Both the position numbers and the translations under genes were made by a program. Under the pieces are notes generated by a model, which was given only the letters and a program-made list of their open reading frames with translations, did no database searches and was not told the origin of the DNA. 64,000 bases of DNA from Prostheceraeus crozeri. Its lineage: Eukaryota; Platyhelminthes; Polycladida; Euryleptidae. Location: NCBI GenBank assembly GCA_907163375.1, contig CAJQUW010015390.1, positions 558,001-622,000 on the forward strand, given 5' to 3'. Shown in pieces: positions 32,436 through 44,269 of this stretch (position 1 is the first letter of the stretch; each line of letters opens with the position of its first letter).

Positions 32436-32646
32436 CGAGGGTAGTTCTGAAAGTAATGCCTCCTATATTTTTCATTTCGTATTATAACAATAGTAAAACA
32501 CTATTTTAGTTCGGAATACTCAGCTTTCTTTTTATGAGACCAGTTTTGATTATTCACCTTCAATTGCTCATTGAATAGAAAATAAAAAATGGAAGCATTA
32601 CTTTTGGAAGTAAAAATAGGAGGCATTACTTTCCGAATTTCCTTAG
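32436..32646. mobile_element. Mariner-type MITE, 211 bp
   Basis: Ends CGAGGGTAGTTCTGAAAGT and (inverted) CTAAGGAAATTCGGAAAGT share a GAAAGTAATGCCTCCTAT core. TA dinucleotides flank it at 32434-32435 and 32647-32648. No coding capacity. It sits 75 bp upstream of the host transposon's first long frame. Confidence 0.85.
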
Positions 32647-32719
32647 TAATTTATCATGTCTGGAATAGAGATGGACGCTAGCCATCTCTTTCCGCCAATG
32701 CAGTTTTTTTTCGTTCAGA

Positions 32720-34472
32720 ATGCCACTTTCAACAGCTGAACGATCCCGAAGATATAGGGAAAGGAAAAGACAAAACCTTGATTGGAGAAAAAAAGAATCA
32801 GAGAGGACGAAAAAGTATTACATTCCATCGACAAATTTATCAGAGCGTGACCAGAGGTATCGAAAGAAATGTGCTCGCGAGCAAGTGAGAAAACATCGAT
32901 CAAATAAGAAAATTCTTGAAGAGTCTCTAAGGCAAATTGAGCTACCAGAGAATCAACGAGCAAATGTGGAAGATCAACGAAAACGAAGTCGATGCAGGAA
33001 ATCGAAGGAGACGCAGAAATTGCGATATCGGTTAAAAAGGCGATCTGAAGAACTTGAGCTTGAAAAAAAGATAAGACAATTGTTTGAAAAAAGGGCTTAT
33101 CGGATGAGGGTAAAATTGTGCAATACACCCACGACTTCGCACATGTGCCAATACAAGGGAAAGGATTGCGATGAGAAGAAGACTATTTCAAAACTCAAAG
33201 AAAAATCCAAAAGAAGATTACGCCATGTACAAAGCAAAAGAGAAGTTGTAAACTTCCTTTGTAGAGAAAATATATCCAAAATGTTTCCTGGCAAACGCGA
33301 TTTCATCAAAGTTGATGGTCAGAAATATCAGAAGAGAATGCTAGTGGATTATTTGAAGAATATATATCAAATATTTCGAAGCGAAAATCCAGAATTTCGA
33401 ATATCATATCCAATGTTCTGCCGATTTAGGCCGAAGTATATTGTTTTAGTTCGGTTCTGTGCAAGAAACATCTGTCTTTGCACTCAACATCAGAATATGG
33501 CACTTAAGCTTGAAGCTTTGAAGAAAGCTCATATTGTTGACAGCCATAACCCTGAAGAATTCCTTCGAAGAGAAGACATCGAGGAAATCTGTTGTCGCAT
33601 ACAAGATAGGCTAACTGAAGATATACCTTTTCATGAATGGCGCCGCATTTCTGAAGATGGGAAGAAGAAAACCCGAATTATTACTGAAACCTCAGACACT
33701 GCTAGATTTCAAGAAATTTTTTGAAGAGAGTTACGATCTTTTGCAAGCCATGTACGAAACTATAAGAATCAGAACATCGAACAGAGAACTTTGAAAAACA
33801 ATCTATCGGATGGACAGGTATTGGCTCTTATGGATTTCAGTCAAAACTATACATGCAAAACTTCTGAAGAAGTCCAGTCTGCGTTTTGGAATCAAGAGCA
33901 AGTAACAATTCACCCTCTTGTTTAGTATTGGAATAACCAAAACATTCTTCAGCACAAGACTGTCGTATTATGCAGCGATTCACTTCATCATAACTCCTTG
34001 ACAGTTTTCGCATTCATAAAAAATCTCATCGAGCATTTGCGGACGAGCATAATGCCAGACGTTAAGGATATTATATATTGAACTGATAGTCCGACGAGCC
34101 AATATCGCAACAAAACGATTTTTCTCTCATTGAAAACCATTACGAATTATTTTCTTTGAACGCTCAATGGAACTATTTGAAGTCGGTCATGGCAAGGGAC
34201 CACATGATGGTGTCGGCGGGACACTCAAAAGATTAGCAGACGACGCAGTGAAGCACAGTAAAGCGATAATCCAAAATCCCAATGACTTCCGCAAGTTTTT
34301 AGATAGTTTAGACAATTCGAAAATGACAGCATTGTGGGTTTCCTCTGAGGACATTTTACAAGTTGATGATGTAATACATGACTTATCAAACGTTAGTGCG
34401 ATTCCTGAAACAATGAAAGTAAGTTACATATCTCCTGGTGCAAAAACTATGGATATAATGGCCCTATATTAA
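32720..34472 (+). pseudogene. Transposase-like gene with basic N-terminus
   Basis: A 334-residue open frame (32720-33724) begins with a very basic helical region (RSRRYRERKRQNLDWRKKE, repeated RDQRYRKKC-type units). It continues with KMFPGKRDFIKVDGQKYQKR and RPKYIVLVRF. Downstream the homology continues with in-frame stops: MDFSQNYTCK, then VVLCSDSLHHNSLT, then TDSPTSQYRNKTIF, and an open piece 34167-34472 with VGHGKGPHDGVGGTLKRLA. The acidic residues in DFSQNY, CSD and TDSPTSQYRN are candidate catalytic positions of an RNase-H-like fold. This set is one I know from repetitive uncharacterised invertebrate proteins. Stops at about 33722, 33923 and 34079 suggest the copy is dead. Confidence 0.7.
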
Positions 34473-34968
34473 TAAATAAAAGGCATATAAAAAGATTATT
34501 ATTGATATTATTTTCTTATAATTATATTGAATGAATTCCAATAATTAAGGAAATTATGGCTTAAATTTCTTATTAATAAAAATCAAGATTAATAAATAGA
34601 TTAATAAAAGATAGATTCTCTTTAAGTGATATTCTTTAACAAGGCGTACTAAAAACGAGCAACTTAAAAAACTTTCACTAATTTTAAAAATCGAAATAAA
34701 TCAAAACTAAACTAATCGAAAATCATATACTTGAAAGAGTGATGATATAAATATATGTTGGCTACCGGGTACTTTTTAGTTTTAATTAAAAACTGTGAGG
34801 AACTTCATTTTTCCATGTGCGTAAAGCCATTAGAGACGTACATTACATAGACTTCTTTTAGAAATCAATAACTTTAGTCTATTTTGATAAGCTTGACCCT
34901 TTATTTTCTGAATCTCTATGTCGAAAGCTTACCTGATAGATTAAAATCAATTATTAAAACATATTTAC

Positions 34969-35806
34969 AGATTCATTGCTGTATACCGGGACCTGGGAAA
35001 GGAACAATCTTGTCCAGGCAACTTTCCTGTTGCTGCATCAACTGCGTGAAGAAAGAGAGATGTGGCCGGATTATTCAAACTGAGACCCACAAGTGGAACT
35101 TATCGCGGTTGTGAACAACTCAGTAAGCAAATTGAAAATTATATACAAATAAATTCCATTAAAAAATTCAAAACGTACTTGCAGCTTTGAGAGTGGGTCG
35201 ATCGTCGTGATCGGGGCAGATGATCCAAACAGAAAGTTTTACTTATTCAAGGTAAGATGACAGCCTAATAATCAATTTATTGCATTCATAAACTTCTTCA
35301 TCTTATCATTTACATGTGAAACACCCGATGACGCGCACCGATTAAGAATGTGTTAATATTTTCAATCATAAAAACATTTATTACATATTATAACATTTTT
35401 TCAATAGTTCTGATCTAATTATTTGATATATAGGCCTACATATGTATCTTTTGTAATGTATTTCATGTAGTTATATAACGTTTATGCAATGTGCTTATGA
35501 TAAATTGTAATGTTTATTGCACATATCGTTACATTGCATTTTCAGACTGCTACACCAATACGTTCATCAAGAAAGCTTCAATGCCCCACCTACAGGACTA
35601 TATTCAAAGCGAATGAAAGTCTTCTCAAAGGAAATTATTTCGACAGAACTGATACAAGCTGCTTACAGTACAAACTTCTTAGTGAAAAAGTGATCATTTC
35701 AATTGATTGTTGTCTTTTTGAACTTAGACAAGATTACTTTTTTACGGATGAAAATAGTAATCTGCAACTCACACTCTTGTGCTTTGACATTTTAGAAACT
35801 CTGTAA
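34969..35806 (+). pseudogene. Probable 3' exons of the transposase-like gene
   Basis: Three exon-like blocks with splice signals. The first begins after a TTTACAG acceptor at 34968 and holds LSCCCINCVKKERCGR, a cysteine cluster seen at the end of related proteins. The second is about 35186-35252 (ending FYLFK with a GTAAGA donor). The third begins after a TTTTCAG acceptor near 35533 and ends at the stop at 35806. How they join to 34472 is uncertain, and the first block has a stop in the chosen frame. Confidence 0.4.
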
Positions 35807-35951
35807 CGAGTAGTGTTCATTTCTAGAGACTAGATATTTTTGTAGCAAAAATGTGACCTGTTTATAAAGTAAGTGTTTTCTATTTCTAATGATGTCGGAG
35901 AAATGGGGAAAGAAGATAAATCGATTATTTACCGTGATTACAGTCAATCTG

Positions 35952-36310
35952 TATTTTACGTCACAAAATTGATCGATAAGTATTTCTATTCAAACAACAT
36001 AAAATCTATCCCTGTATCAATAGTCATCTGCATCAAAGTGAAACAGAATATTTAAACGATATAACGAGAGGAAATCGGGTAATATACCGCGGTATTAAAT
36101 AGTTATTATTTCTACATCGTGACGATATTCAAATTGTATTTTACGTCACAATATTAATCCATAAGTAGTTCTATTCGCGCAACATATTTAGTGGTATATG
36201 GTCATCTATATAATGTAGAAAGAATATATCTATACTTCTATTCGATAATTCTCGATGAAAACTGCATTTGATAGCACATATATTATTGCTCTTGGTCGTG
36301 ACGTAAAATA
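35952..36310. repeat. Right subterminal TATTTTACGTCAC repeats
   Basis: Copies lie at 35952-35964 and 36137-36149 (plus) and 36298-36310 (minus), mirroring those at the left end of the same element. Confidence 0.88.
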
Positions 36311-36642
36311 CAAGGGGAAAATCTATCGTATATTCGTGTGCCTCGTAAACAGTATAGAAACAGAGATGGAAGCGAAAAATATCGATTCTATATCATTTAC
36401 GACAGAAGGTTTGATATACATATGATTAATTATTATTTTAGAAATGTATAATTTTTCAATTTCCTCAAGCCACTTCGTGAGAACGTACCTGTAGCAGACG
36501 TGACATCATGAACAATGTTTCGATCATTTACAAAACTCATTTTGTTCGTATTTCCGAGGCCCTCTTCATAAAGAAGAGGTCCCCAATTTTAAACAGTCAA
36601 CTTTCTCATTCAGGCTCTTCATTTTATCTTTCTGTTTTCTGA

Positions 36643-36891
36643 TGTCTCTTCTTTTTTTGTCTTTAGTAGTTATATCATTTCTTTGGTGTTTTGAACATAG
36701 TCTTTGCTGACCATAGATTTATCTAGGTTTTATAGTACTCTATAGCTTGATAATTTTGAATATCTTTTGTAGAAATTTATGTGCATGTACCCTTCAGTTA
36801 GGTTGTTTCCCTGATGACGGTAGGTTGTTCCTACAGAAAGGCCTTGGTTTGCATTCAAAATTATTTAAGTACAATTTGCGATGGAAAGTGG
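36643..36891. other. Gene-free
   Basis: AT-rich sequence between the end of the Penelope-like frame and the RT fragment. Nothing recognised. Confidence 0.4.
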
Positions 36892-37110
36892 TCATTTTGC
36901 TATTTTATTTGCTACAGATGTAATTGTGCCGCAGTTTATGATTTTTATATTAATATCAAGATATTCTACTTGTTTGTTATTACTCCCACTTCTGCTGGCT
37001 TCTAGACTAGATGGGTAAATCTGTGGTATCAAGGAATCAAACTTTTTATAATTGATAATACATAAATCGTCGATGTGTCGAAAGCTACTGACGGTCATCT
37101 AATTGGTTCA
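36892..37110 (-). mobile_element. Reverse transcriptase fragment (Penelope-like)
   Basis: A minus-strand 68-residue piece with FRHIDDLCIINYKKFDSLIP, IYPSSLEAS and QVEYLDINIKI. These are the catalytic DD box and following motif of Penelope-like RTs. It is an isolated fragment in the opposite orientation to the Penelope-like copy just upstream. Confidence 0.6.
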
Positions 37111-37486
37111 ATTTCCAAATGTCAAGCCTATTTTCATTGCGTTTCCTCGTGAAAACTATGAGCCATTAAATTCAATAATCTTCTCCGAGGTGACTGGATG
37201 TGGTATTAGGCAAAGTATGTGTGTCTACTTGTTTCTAACATTATCACGATTCTTATGCTTCGCTATACTCGGTGGTTGTCGGACCATCCAGTTTGCCACC
37301 TATTTGGCAAGACACTTCATTCTGCTGTCACTGTCAAAGGCTCACTGAGATGTCTTTCGACCTCTTCAAATCAGAGACATTATATTTTTTCATTGCCATC
37401 TTTAGCATTTGACACTCATGCCTCAGATTGCTCCAAGTACACATTGCTTTTGACATTATTACCAATAACTCTCTTGTTGTTGCAGA

Positions 37487-38389
37487 ATGAACCGAAAACG
37501 GAAATTCAAAAATTCACGTAGTAAATTACATCGAATACGGAAACATTGGATTGCTAGTAAAATAAGACGATTAAATGAATCTATTGCAGAATTCAATTGC
37601 ATTCTATCGGTCAGCAGATCGAGAGTTTAAACGGGAAAGCTATATAATATCAGGAACATCGGACGCAGATGACAGTGATTCTTATACAAGGCAAATAAAT
37701 TGCAGCTGTAGCAATAAAGTTGCATCTTCATCTTCAGCACAAAATCGCATAGATGAATTTATATCAGATCATGCTTCAGACAATTTAGACTTCGAAATGT
37801 AAGATGACGAATTGTTTGATGAGAGTGTTTTTACTGCTGTTGAAGGGTATGATGACTGTAGCCCTCCCATCTTAAGTGAAACTGATAATAATTCCACATC
37901 TTCAGATATCGAACCGGAAACGTTTTCAAATACTAATCTTGGTCGAGTAAATGAACAGTTTCTTGGGAACACACCATTGTATGTTGGTTCACGCCTAAGT
38001 CGTTTTGAGAGTGCCACACTTACACTCACTTTTATTGCTGAAACCAAGTTGACTGAAGGATGTAAGCAACTCCTTTTGAATTTAATAGAAATACACTGTC
38101 CAACTGAAAACAAGTGTATAAAATCTGTGTATCAGTTGTGTAAGCTTGTTGATCTGCCGGATTTCGCAGTTGTGCACAACTTCTGCAACAATTGTCAAGT
38201 TTATCTGTGACGAAGTGAGGAAAATGAAGTTTGTACGACTTGTCATCCAGACGCAAGAGAATCAAATGTTGATATTCTTACATCAGCGTTTTCGAATTTG
38301 ATATTGAAGTTCAACTAAAAGACATTCTAAGCAGACACCAGTTAATTGATCACGATGATCATGTTAACGATGGAATCCTCTATGATATC
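37487..38389 (+). pseudogene. En/Spm-like transposase, N-terminal part
   Basis: Begins after an acceptor-like TTGTTGTTGCAG with an ATG at 37487 in one frame. A second frame is open from 37575 (MNLLQNSIAFYRSADRE) with an in-frame stop near 37800, continuing at 37812-38210, another stop near 38208, and on to YDI at 38389. Acidic and serine-rich start, then a helical region (KLTEGCKQLLLNLIEIHCP) and the cysteine pairs. At least two stops mark decay. The insertion junction lies between codons for isoleucine and serine. Confidence 0.7.
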
Positions 38390-41300
38390 CATTAGCGTAG
38401 GTCGAAAAAAAACTTTTTTGAGATTTTTTAATTCAGAGTACTCACTAAGTATGCCTCTTGGTATAAGCAATTACCATGTGCAATATCAAGAAAAAATTAT
38501 TGATATCTTATGGTGCAATGATTAAAAATTTTAAATTATATCTAAAAATTACAGTAATTTACCGAAAAACACTACTTAAATTGGATCATAACATTAAGTA
38601 AGTGCCACTTTTATGTAATCAGACTTCAGATATTTATTAATTTACCTTCTTAATTTTTGAGGCAGAATTTGAAATTGGTTTCTTACACTTCATTCACTAT
38701 TCAAGGAATAAATGAAAAACAAATTAATGTGAGAAAATAATCGACTTTATTTCAAAACAAAAAAATTGCGATGAAAAGAAGCATATTGCTTATAATTCAG
38801 TTTATATGCTGCAATATAATTCAGTATGAAAACATATGTCACTAGATCAATTTGGTTTTTGAGCAAAACATGAAATACTCGTATTCTCATCTGAAATTGA
38901 ATGCAGACTTAGTTCTTAGCTTCGGCAATAATTTTCGTGATTCAACTGTTGCTCTGATCATACCATCTCGTCGATCTTCACCTATGGCCTGTGAACTGGC
39001 TTTTGTAACAACTTTGATAAGACGCTCAACAGCCTGAGTATGGCATGGATAATTCAAAACTGAAAAGGGTTGATTCTTGATCGAGAAGAGCTGAACACGA
39101 TCCAGTTGTTTAGTAAGTGGAGGCTAGTGGATAAGATCGTCTTCATTAACCAGTTGCCATACAGTCTGAGCACGGAAGTTAATTTTGGGCACAGAAAATT
39201 TTCGTATTCCTTCATTTTTTGGGCGTAAACGGATCTTGATGATTTTCCCAATGGCTTCACATCGTAGAGCCTCATCTTCATTTGTCAGCATCGAAAGAAG
39301 AATGTTCTCTGAATGCAAATAATATCCTCCTGTCTGTACTACAGGGTATACAACATTCTTCTCCGATTCTAGCAAGTGTTTCATCCTATCTATCATGGAA
39401 AAGGTGTGATGCGCACCATTAGTGATTTTAGGATTTTCCTTCATTTCTAGCCAAACTGGGAAATAACAATTCACAACAAAGAAAGCCAGTCGCGAAATCT
39501 CAAATGAAGGTTTTTCCGAAGAGACATATAAACGTAGTAATCTGCTTCCCGTCGTAAGCCATCTTGCGTGACTCATTGGGCCGATTTTTGTAGCTGCCAG
39601 TTTTTCGGTAACATAACCATTGATTACAGCATGGCACATTTTATACAGGTATTTCTGATCCTTGTTCATTTCTGAAACAGTATCGCCAGGTAACATGGGA
39701 AATTCCGAAATGATTTCGAGGGGAACAAAGTCTACAACAGGCAGATTCTCAGCTGTATTTAACAACTTTGTAATTTCTGTGTTTTCAAAAGTTCCTGGAC
39801 TAGTTGTTCTCCCAAGATAATGCCGACAAAGATGCTTTAATGGCAGCTCATTTACATGTAATAAACAAACACACCAATGTGTTTCGTGGCCAAGTCTTTC
39901 TTCAATATAATGAATAGCACCATTATGTTTACCAGTGTTTACTGAAGTACTGTCACATCCTACCACCAAAATATTTTCTTTGCTAGATGAACAATTCAAT
40001 TCAATGTACTGATTTACTGCAGAAGCAACGGCTGATCCACTTCTACTTTCTGGAGAAACATGTCCCAAATACAAATTTCCTGGTTGAGTAAGTATTACAC
40101 TGATATAGCACCCCCCGTGATTACACCCGAATAGAATACCTGGCTCTTCGTATTTTAGAAGCATTGACCACAAGAGATGAGTCTTCATGGGAAACAATTC
40201 CATAGTCTGCTAAAACGCATGAAGCCATGGCGGCAGCTCCTTCATTTCCATAGGCCAATCTATCAGCCATCATTGCCGTGTTTTTTAGTTTCACACGATT
40301 GTGTTGAGATGTAGAATTCTTAAGTGATGGAGGTACTGGAAAATCCCTATCAGTTTTACCATAATCCTTGTCAGTATTATCAGAATCCGTATCAGTATTA
40401 TCATAGTTCTCGTTTTTGGCAGTATTATTAGATTCCTCAGCTTCGTCATTTTTACTGTGCATACCATCACCTGTCGTCGAAGTTGTTAGCATTCTATCAG
40501 ACCTTGTACTAATACTTTGCTGATTTCTTCTCCATCTTCTCAAGTTTAAGTTAAATTGAGTTCCAGCTTTGTCAAGATAATGTGAAATATGCATCTGTCG
40601 ATCATTTCTTTGCTCCTCAGGTGGACAGACGGAAGAAATATCCATTAACTTTGTCAGTTTTTCTTTGAACAAACTAAGCTTGCTAATGTAAATTTCAGAC
40701 GTTTTCTGTTTTTCAGTGTATTTCTCTAATTGCCTTTGTTCTTTTGATAATTTTGTAATCCTCTTTTTGACAGCGTCGATGCTGGATGGAGTTATTGAAG
40801 AATGAAACCATAAGTCACGTATTTCTTTACTAACTCTATCGAGAACACTTGATTCAGATGGACGATGCTGTGGAGGCAAAAAATTAACCTCGTCCATTCG
40901 AAGTCTGAAGAGACGCAGCACATCGCCGTTTGTCGGGAGTTGAGCGGGAGGTAGTTCAGAAGGTTGTCCACATAAATGATCAGTCACATTTCTGGTAGAA
41001 GCCATCTCGTAACAATGATCTAAGAACACTTATGCAGATATCATACAGCGTTTCTTCTTTTCCGCGACGTGAACACAATTTATTGGTAATCCTTTGCTTC
41101 ATTCGCTGTACACACACCGCACACAGTCGCTTGTGCTAAAATCGTTACAGTCACGTTTTCCCCAACAATATGATTGGTCGCTATAGGCCCTACATCAGTT
41201 ATCGAGATAATTACGATGCGGATCTAAACACGCATTTAATCGAAATGCGTTACCCGATAATCGAAATGCGTTATCACAATAATCAAGTCAATCACTCAGT

Positions 41301-41954
41301 ATACTGAGTATGCTAATGAGATGCGTTGAGAATGAAGTCTACCAAAGCGACTTGAAAAAAGGTATTGTCTTAAGCTGAACCCGATGACCATCATGATTTG
41401 CTTTTGTCTGTTAAGTTAAGTAAGCCTATAGTCTCCGTTATGAGGGATTCTTTAAGCAATGCATAACGTTTATAAAGCAAAATTTGATTACAGAGCGCTC
41501 TTAAATACTTAAGTATGACTTGGCTGCCGCTCATGTTCAATTTCAGAAAAAGTCCTGCCATTTTATGTTGCCATGATCCAATTTAAGTAGTGTTTTTCGG
41601 TAAATTACTGTAACTTTTAGATATAATTTAAAATTTTCAATCATGGCACCATCAGATATCAATATTTTTTTTCTTGATATTTCACAGGGTAATTGTCTTT
41701 ACCGTGAGGCATAGTTTTTAAGTACTCTGAACTTTAAAATCGCTACAAAGTCGCCATAATCCAATTTAAATAGTATTTATCGGTAAATTACTTCATTTTT
41801 TTAAAATTAGAATTTGAATTTTGATTTATGGCACCATAAGATATCAATATTTTTCTTGTTATTGCACATGGTAATTGCTTATACCAAGAGGCATACTTAG
41901 TGAGTACTCTGAATTGAAAAATCTGAAAAAAAGTTTTTTTCGACCTACGCTAAT
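38390..41954 (-). mobile_element. 3.57 kb DNA transposon with about 200-bp inverted repeats
   Basis: Ends share ATTAGCGTAGGTCGAAAAAA in inverted orientation, and similarity runs about 200 bp inward on each side. At the right end the subterminal block is present twice (about 41570-41755 and 41760-41954). Flanks duplicate ATC (38387-38389 and 41955-41957), possibly ATATC. The interrupted transposase frame resumes exactly after the duplication. It contains a minus-strand transposase-like gene (41029-39124). Superfamily not assigned. Confidence 0.88.
39124..41029 (-). pseudogene. Transposase-like gene of the 3.57 kb element
   Basis: Two overlapping minus-strand frames of 302 and 359 residues (41029-40121 and 40203-39124) that read as one protein with a single frame change near 40.15-40.2 kb. 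The N-terminal half has a PPAQLPTNGDVLRLFRLRMD region, a coiled coil and an acidic NTDTDSDNTDKDYGKTDRD repeat. The C-terminal half has the core LVVGCDSTSVNTGKHNGAIH-type segment, CVCLLHVNELPLKHLCRHYL, ARWLTTGSRLLRLYV and FFVVNCYFPVWLEMK. The aspartate in GCDSTSVNTG and histidine in CLLHVNELP are likely catalytic or structural positions of an RNase-H-like nuclease. Related proteins are repetitive and unnamed in invertebrates. Otherwise nearly intact, so fairly recent. Confidence 0.7.
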
Positions 41955-42757
41955 ATCAGTGGCTCGCGTTATCGCAATTTGATTGGCACGATCCGTTCAA
42001 CAGACTTGACTTACACATGGGCCATTGATGGGCTACCTGTGCTTCACACTTCTAATTTCCAAGTGACGCCTTTGTATATTCATTTGAATGATTTGCCACT
42101 GAATATTCGAAACAAGGAAATGATCTGTCTTGACTTATGGCTTGGTAAAGGAAAAGTTGTCTCTAGAACTTTCTCAACACCTCTCATAGAAAAACTGAAT
42201 AATTTAAGACGTAAAGGATTACTTTGGAATGGAGTTTGTCTGCATCTTCATCCATCCGACATTGTGTTGTTCGGACTCAGTGCAAATGGCTGACTTGCAA
42301 GGCATTCATCAGCATAACGGCAGTTTCGGATGCAGATTATGTATGCTACACACCTGGAGTCAGAGTTCGTAAGCGAAGAGGTTATGTGAATGTGTATCCA
42401 TATAGAGATAATACTCATCAACGAAGGACAAAAGGTAAGACGGCAGAGATAGGCATATTTACTGAAAATGCAAAAGTTGAACATTTAAGGGGTGTGAAAG
42501 AAAGAAGTGTATTACATGACTTGAAAGGATTTGACATGATAAACGATCTTCCCCCTGATCCACTACAATGGTTGTACCTTGATGTGGTTAGGCGCCTTAT
42601 GTGCTTGCGGTTCGATCGTGAGAATCATTCATCAAGTTTCGTCGTCAACGTGCAAAAATGGCGTAACTCAAAAAAGCATGATTCGAGAAAATCACGAAAA
42701 CCGTTTTTCTCTGGAAAAAATCTACATAATCAAGGCAAATCAAATACCATTGTATAG
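41955..42757 (+). pseudogene. En/Spm-like transposase, central part
   Basis: Frames at 41955-42293 and 42224-42757 hold the family's catalytic core region: TYTWAIDGLPVLHTSNFQVT, LYIHLNDLPLNIRNK and LWLGKGKV. After a frame change near 42.25 kb come FISITAVSDADYVCYTPGVR, RGYVNVYPYRD and GFDMINDLPPDPLQWLYL. Bases after 42654 belong to the inserted 5.57 kb element, so the tail of the second frame is not transposase. Confidence 0.75.
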
Positions 42758-43299
42758 AGGACAACATCACACACTCGAATATATAACTCTTATTCCCAAT
42801 AAAAGCATCTGTTCTGACAAAAAAGTTGCAAAAATGAGATGCGCCATTTTCATTCTGAAAAAATCGTCGTCAATGGTATGTTACGCCATTTTCTTACTGA
42901 CATTTTATTGAGTTTTCCATAGAACAATGATTCCTTTGGAGGTAATTATCAGAAGTCAACTAATCCAGAATGTATGGTTCGTAGTTTGTCATTATCCTGA
43001 ATTCTACAGGTATGATATGGTTAGAGTTGCAGTACCTTTAATCTCACAGCTCAATTGTTGCTTATTGATTGCGCTACTTTCTTCTGCTCGTAGATAATAC
43101 CTTTGGTAATTTCGACCTACCTATACGATACACGAAGTCTATAAATTATCGCAATGAATAAAAGCGATTATTTTAACGGAATTGTGTACATGCACATGTA
43201 TGATTCATCAGAAAATGTGATGTTTCATATACAAAGCAACTTACACGGAACAATGAGTAAAAATACATTAACTTAAAAAGAATCAGAACAGGAGTGCCG

Positions 43300-43676
43300 T
43301 ATTCGATCATGAAAAGATTGAAATGTCATTACTTACATGTATCAGAGTATTCAGCAAAATGGAACACACAGAATGATATTTGTTATACACTGTAGGGAAA
43401 GTTGTCATAGAAAGAATGATAATCGGGATTAATAACTTTTTGATTTCTTGCAAGTCTTTACATTTTCTTCGGGAGATGGGGATCAAACCGGAATATGGAT
43501 CTTGTAATTGAGAGGTGCTCTTTCGGTATTTTTGTGGCGGAAGAGTGAAACCTGTTGAAGTATCATGGAAAAGCTTATAGACTATATCGCCGGAGGGATC
43601 ACATCTATACTCTGTCACTTCTGTTACGCATGGGTCACCTTTCGTATAGCCTGGTCGGACGGATGCTCGTGTCTGT
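43300..43676 (-). pseudogene. Transposase of the 5.57 kb element, C-terminal part
   Basis: The minus-strand continuation after the 43677-45959 insertion: VTEYRCDPSGDIVYKLFHDT, then a PPQKYRKSTSQL region, YSGLIPISRRKCKDLQEIKK and a C-terminal IPIIILSMTTFPTVY segment. This is the expected tail of the same protein. Its position beyond the nested insert supports the nesting. Confidence 0.65.
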
Positions 43677-43760
43677 CCCTAGTGATCATTTTCTATGAAA
43701 ATCCCATAAAATTTCGCAGTAGAATTATCGCGCATTGTCTACTGCAAAAAGCTTTAATTT

Positions 43761-43824
43761 TCTACTGCCAAAAAGACCTACAGACATCAATCGTCTACTG
43801 CCAAAAAGGCCTACAGACATCAAT
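43761..43824 (+). repeat. 33-bp direct repeat, two copies
   Basis: A unit starting TCTACTGCCAAAAAG and ending ACAGACATCAAT occurs at 43761-43793 and 43794-43824, just inside the left end of the 2.28 kb element. Confidence 0.85.
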
Positions 43825-44269
43825 TTATAAACGCATTCAGACAAGCAACAATTTTCACGATATTTTGCGATTAATTAGGAATAATATAAATGCCGATCGA
43901 ACCTCAAGCAAGCGTAATTTTAAGTCCTGTGGATACATTAAATCATCCACCAGGATTCAAAACTACCGAATTTGAGGTATTGAACAGTACCTAAAAATAA
44001 TAATAAAACTCACATTATATTTCCATTTTCTCCAATCCTCCTTCAGAGATTCAACTTGTATTATTCGATTATTTGTTCGACTGTAGCGGTGTGTGGATCG
44101 AATATTTGATTACAATATAATTTCACTTCAAATGACTTTTCAGCAATATAATCAATCACTTGTTTAATGGTTTTCAGCGAAAGTGAAAAGATATTAGGTA
44201 GTTGAGTCAGAATGATGCGAATCAAAACGTGTAGATGAAGATGATGTTGAAGGTTAGGAACAGGAGGTA

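Larger units (their letters stand above)
31008..36488 (+). mobile_element. 5.48 kb DNA transposon inside the Penelope-like element
   Basis: Inverted ends GTACGTTCTCACGAA start at 31008 and, as complement, end at 36488. They are flanked by identical 6-bp CTGTAG copies (31002-31007 and 36489-36494). Removing one copy and the insert leaves the Penelope-like frame continuous, which fixes the boundaries. It carries a transposase-like gene (32720-34472 and downstream exons), subterminal TATTTTACGTCAC repeats at both ends and a mariner-type MITE. A 6-bp duplication is unusual among animal DNA transposons. I do not assign a superfamily; IS3EU or Dada-like groups with similar duplication lengths would be the first to compare. 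Confidence 0.9.
30148..36642 (+). mobile_element. Penelope-like element 3' part, split by another transposon
   Basis: The reading frame 30148-31026 carries the end of a Penelope-like RT (FFDVILHRQSTSIEYSLYRK and the following conserved region) and a GIY-YIG endonuclease (YTTYVGETTRHLGRGFHEH, about residues 253-271). The fingers and catalytic palm are absent, so the copy is 5' truncated near 30270. At 31007 it is interrupted by the 31008-36488 element. After 36488 the same frame resumes (DIMNNVSIIYKTHFVRISE) and ends at 36640-36642. The resumed part contains no stop, so this 3' portion was intact when the insertion happened. Confidence 0.85.
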
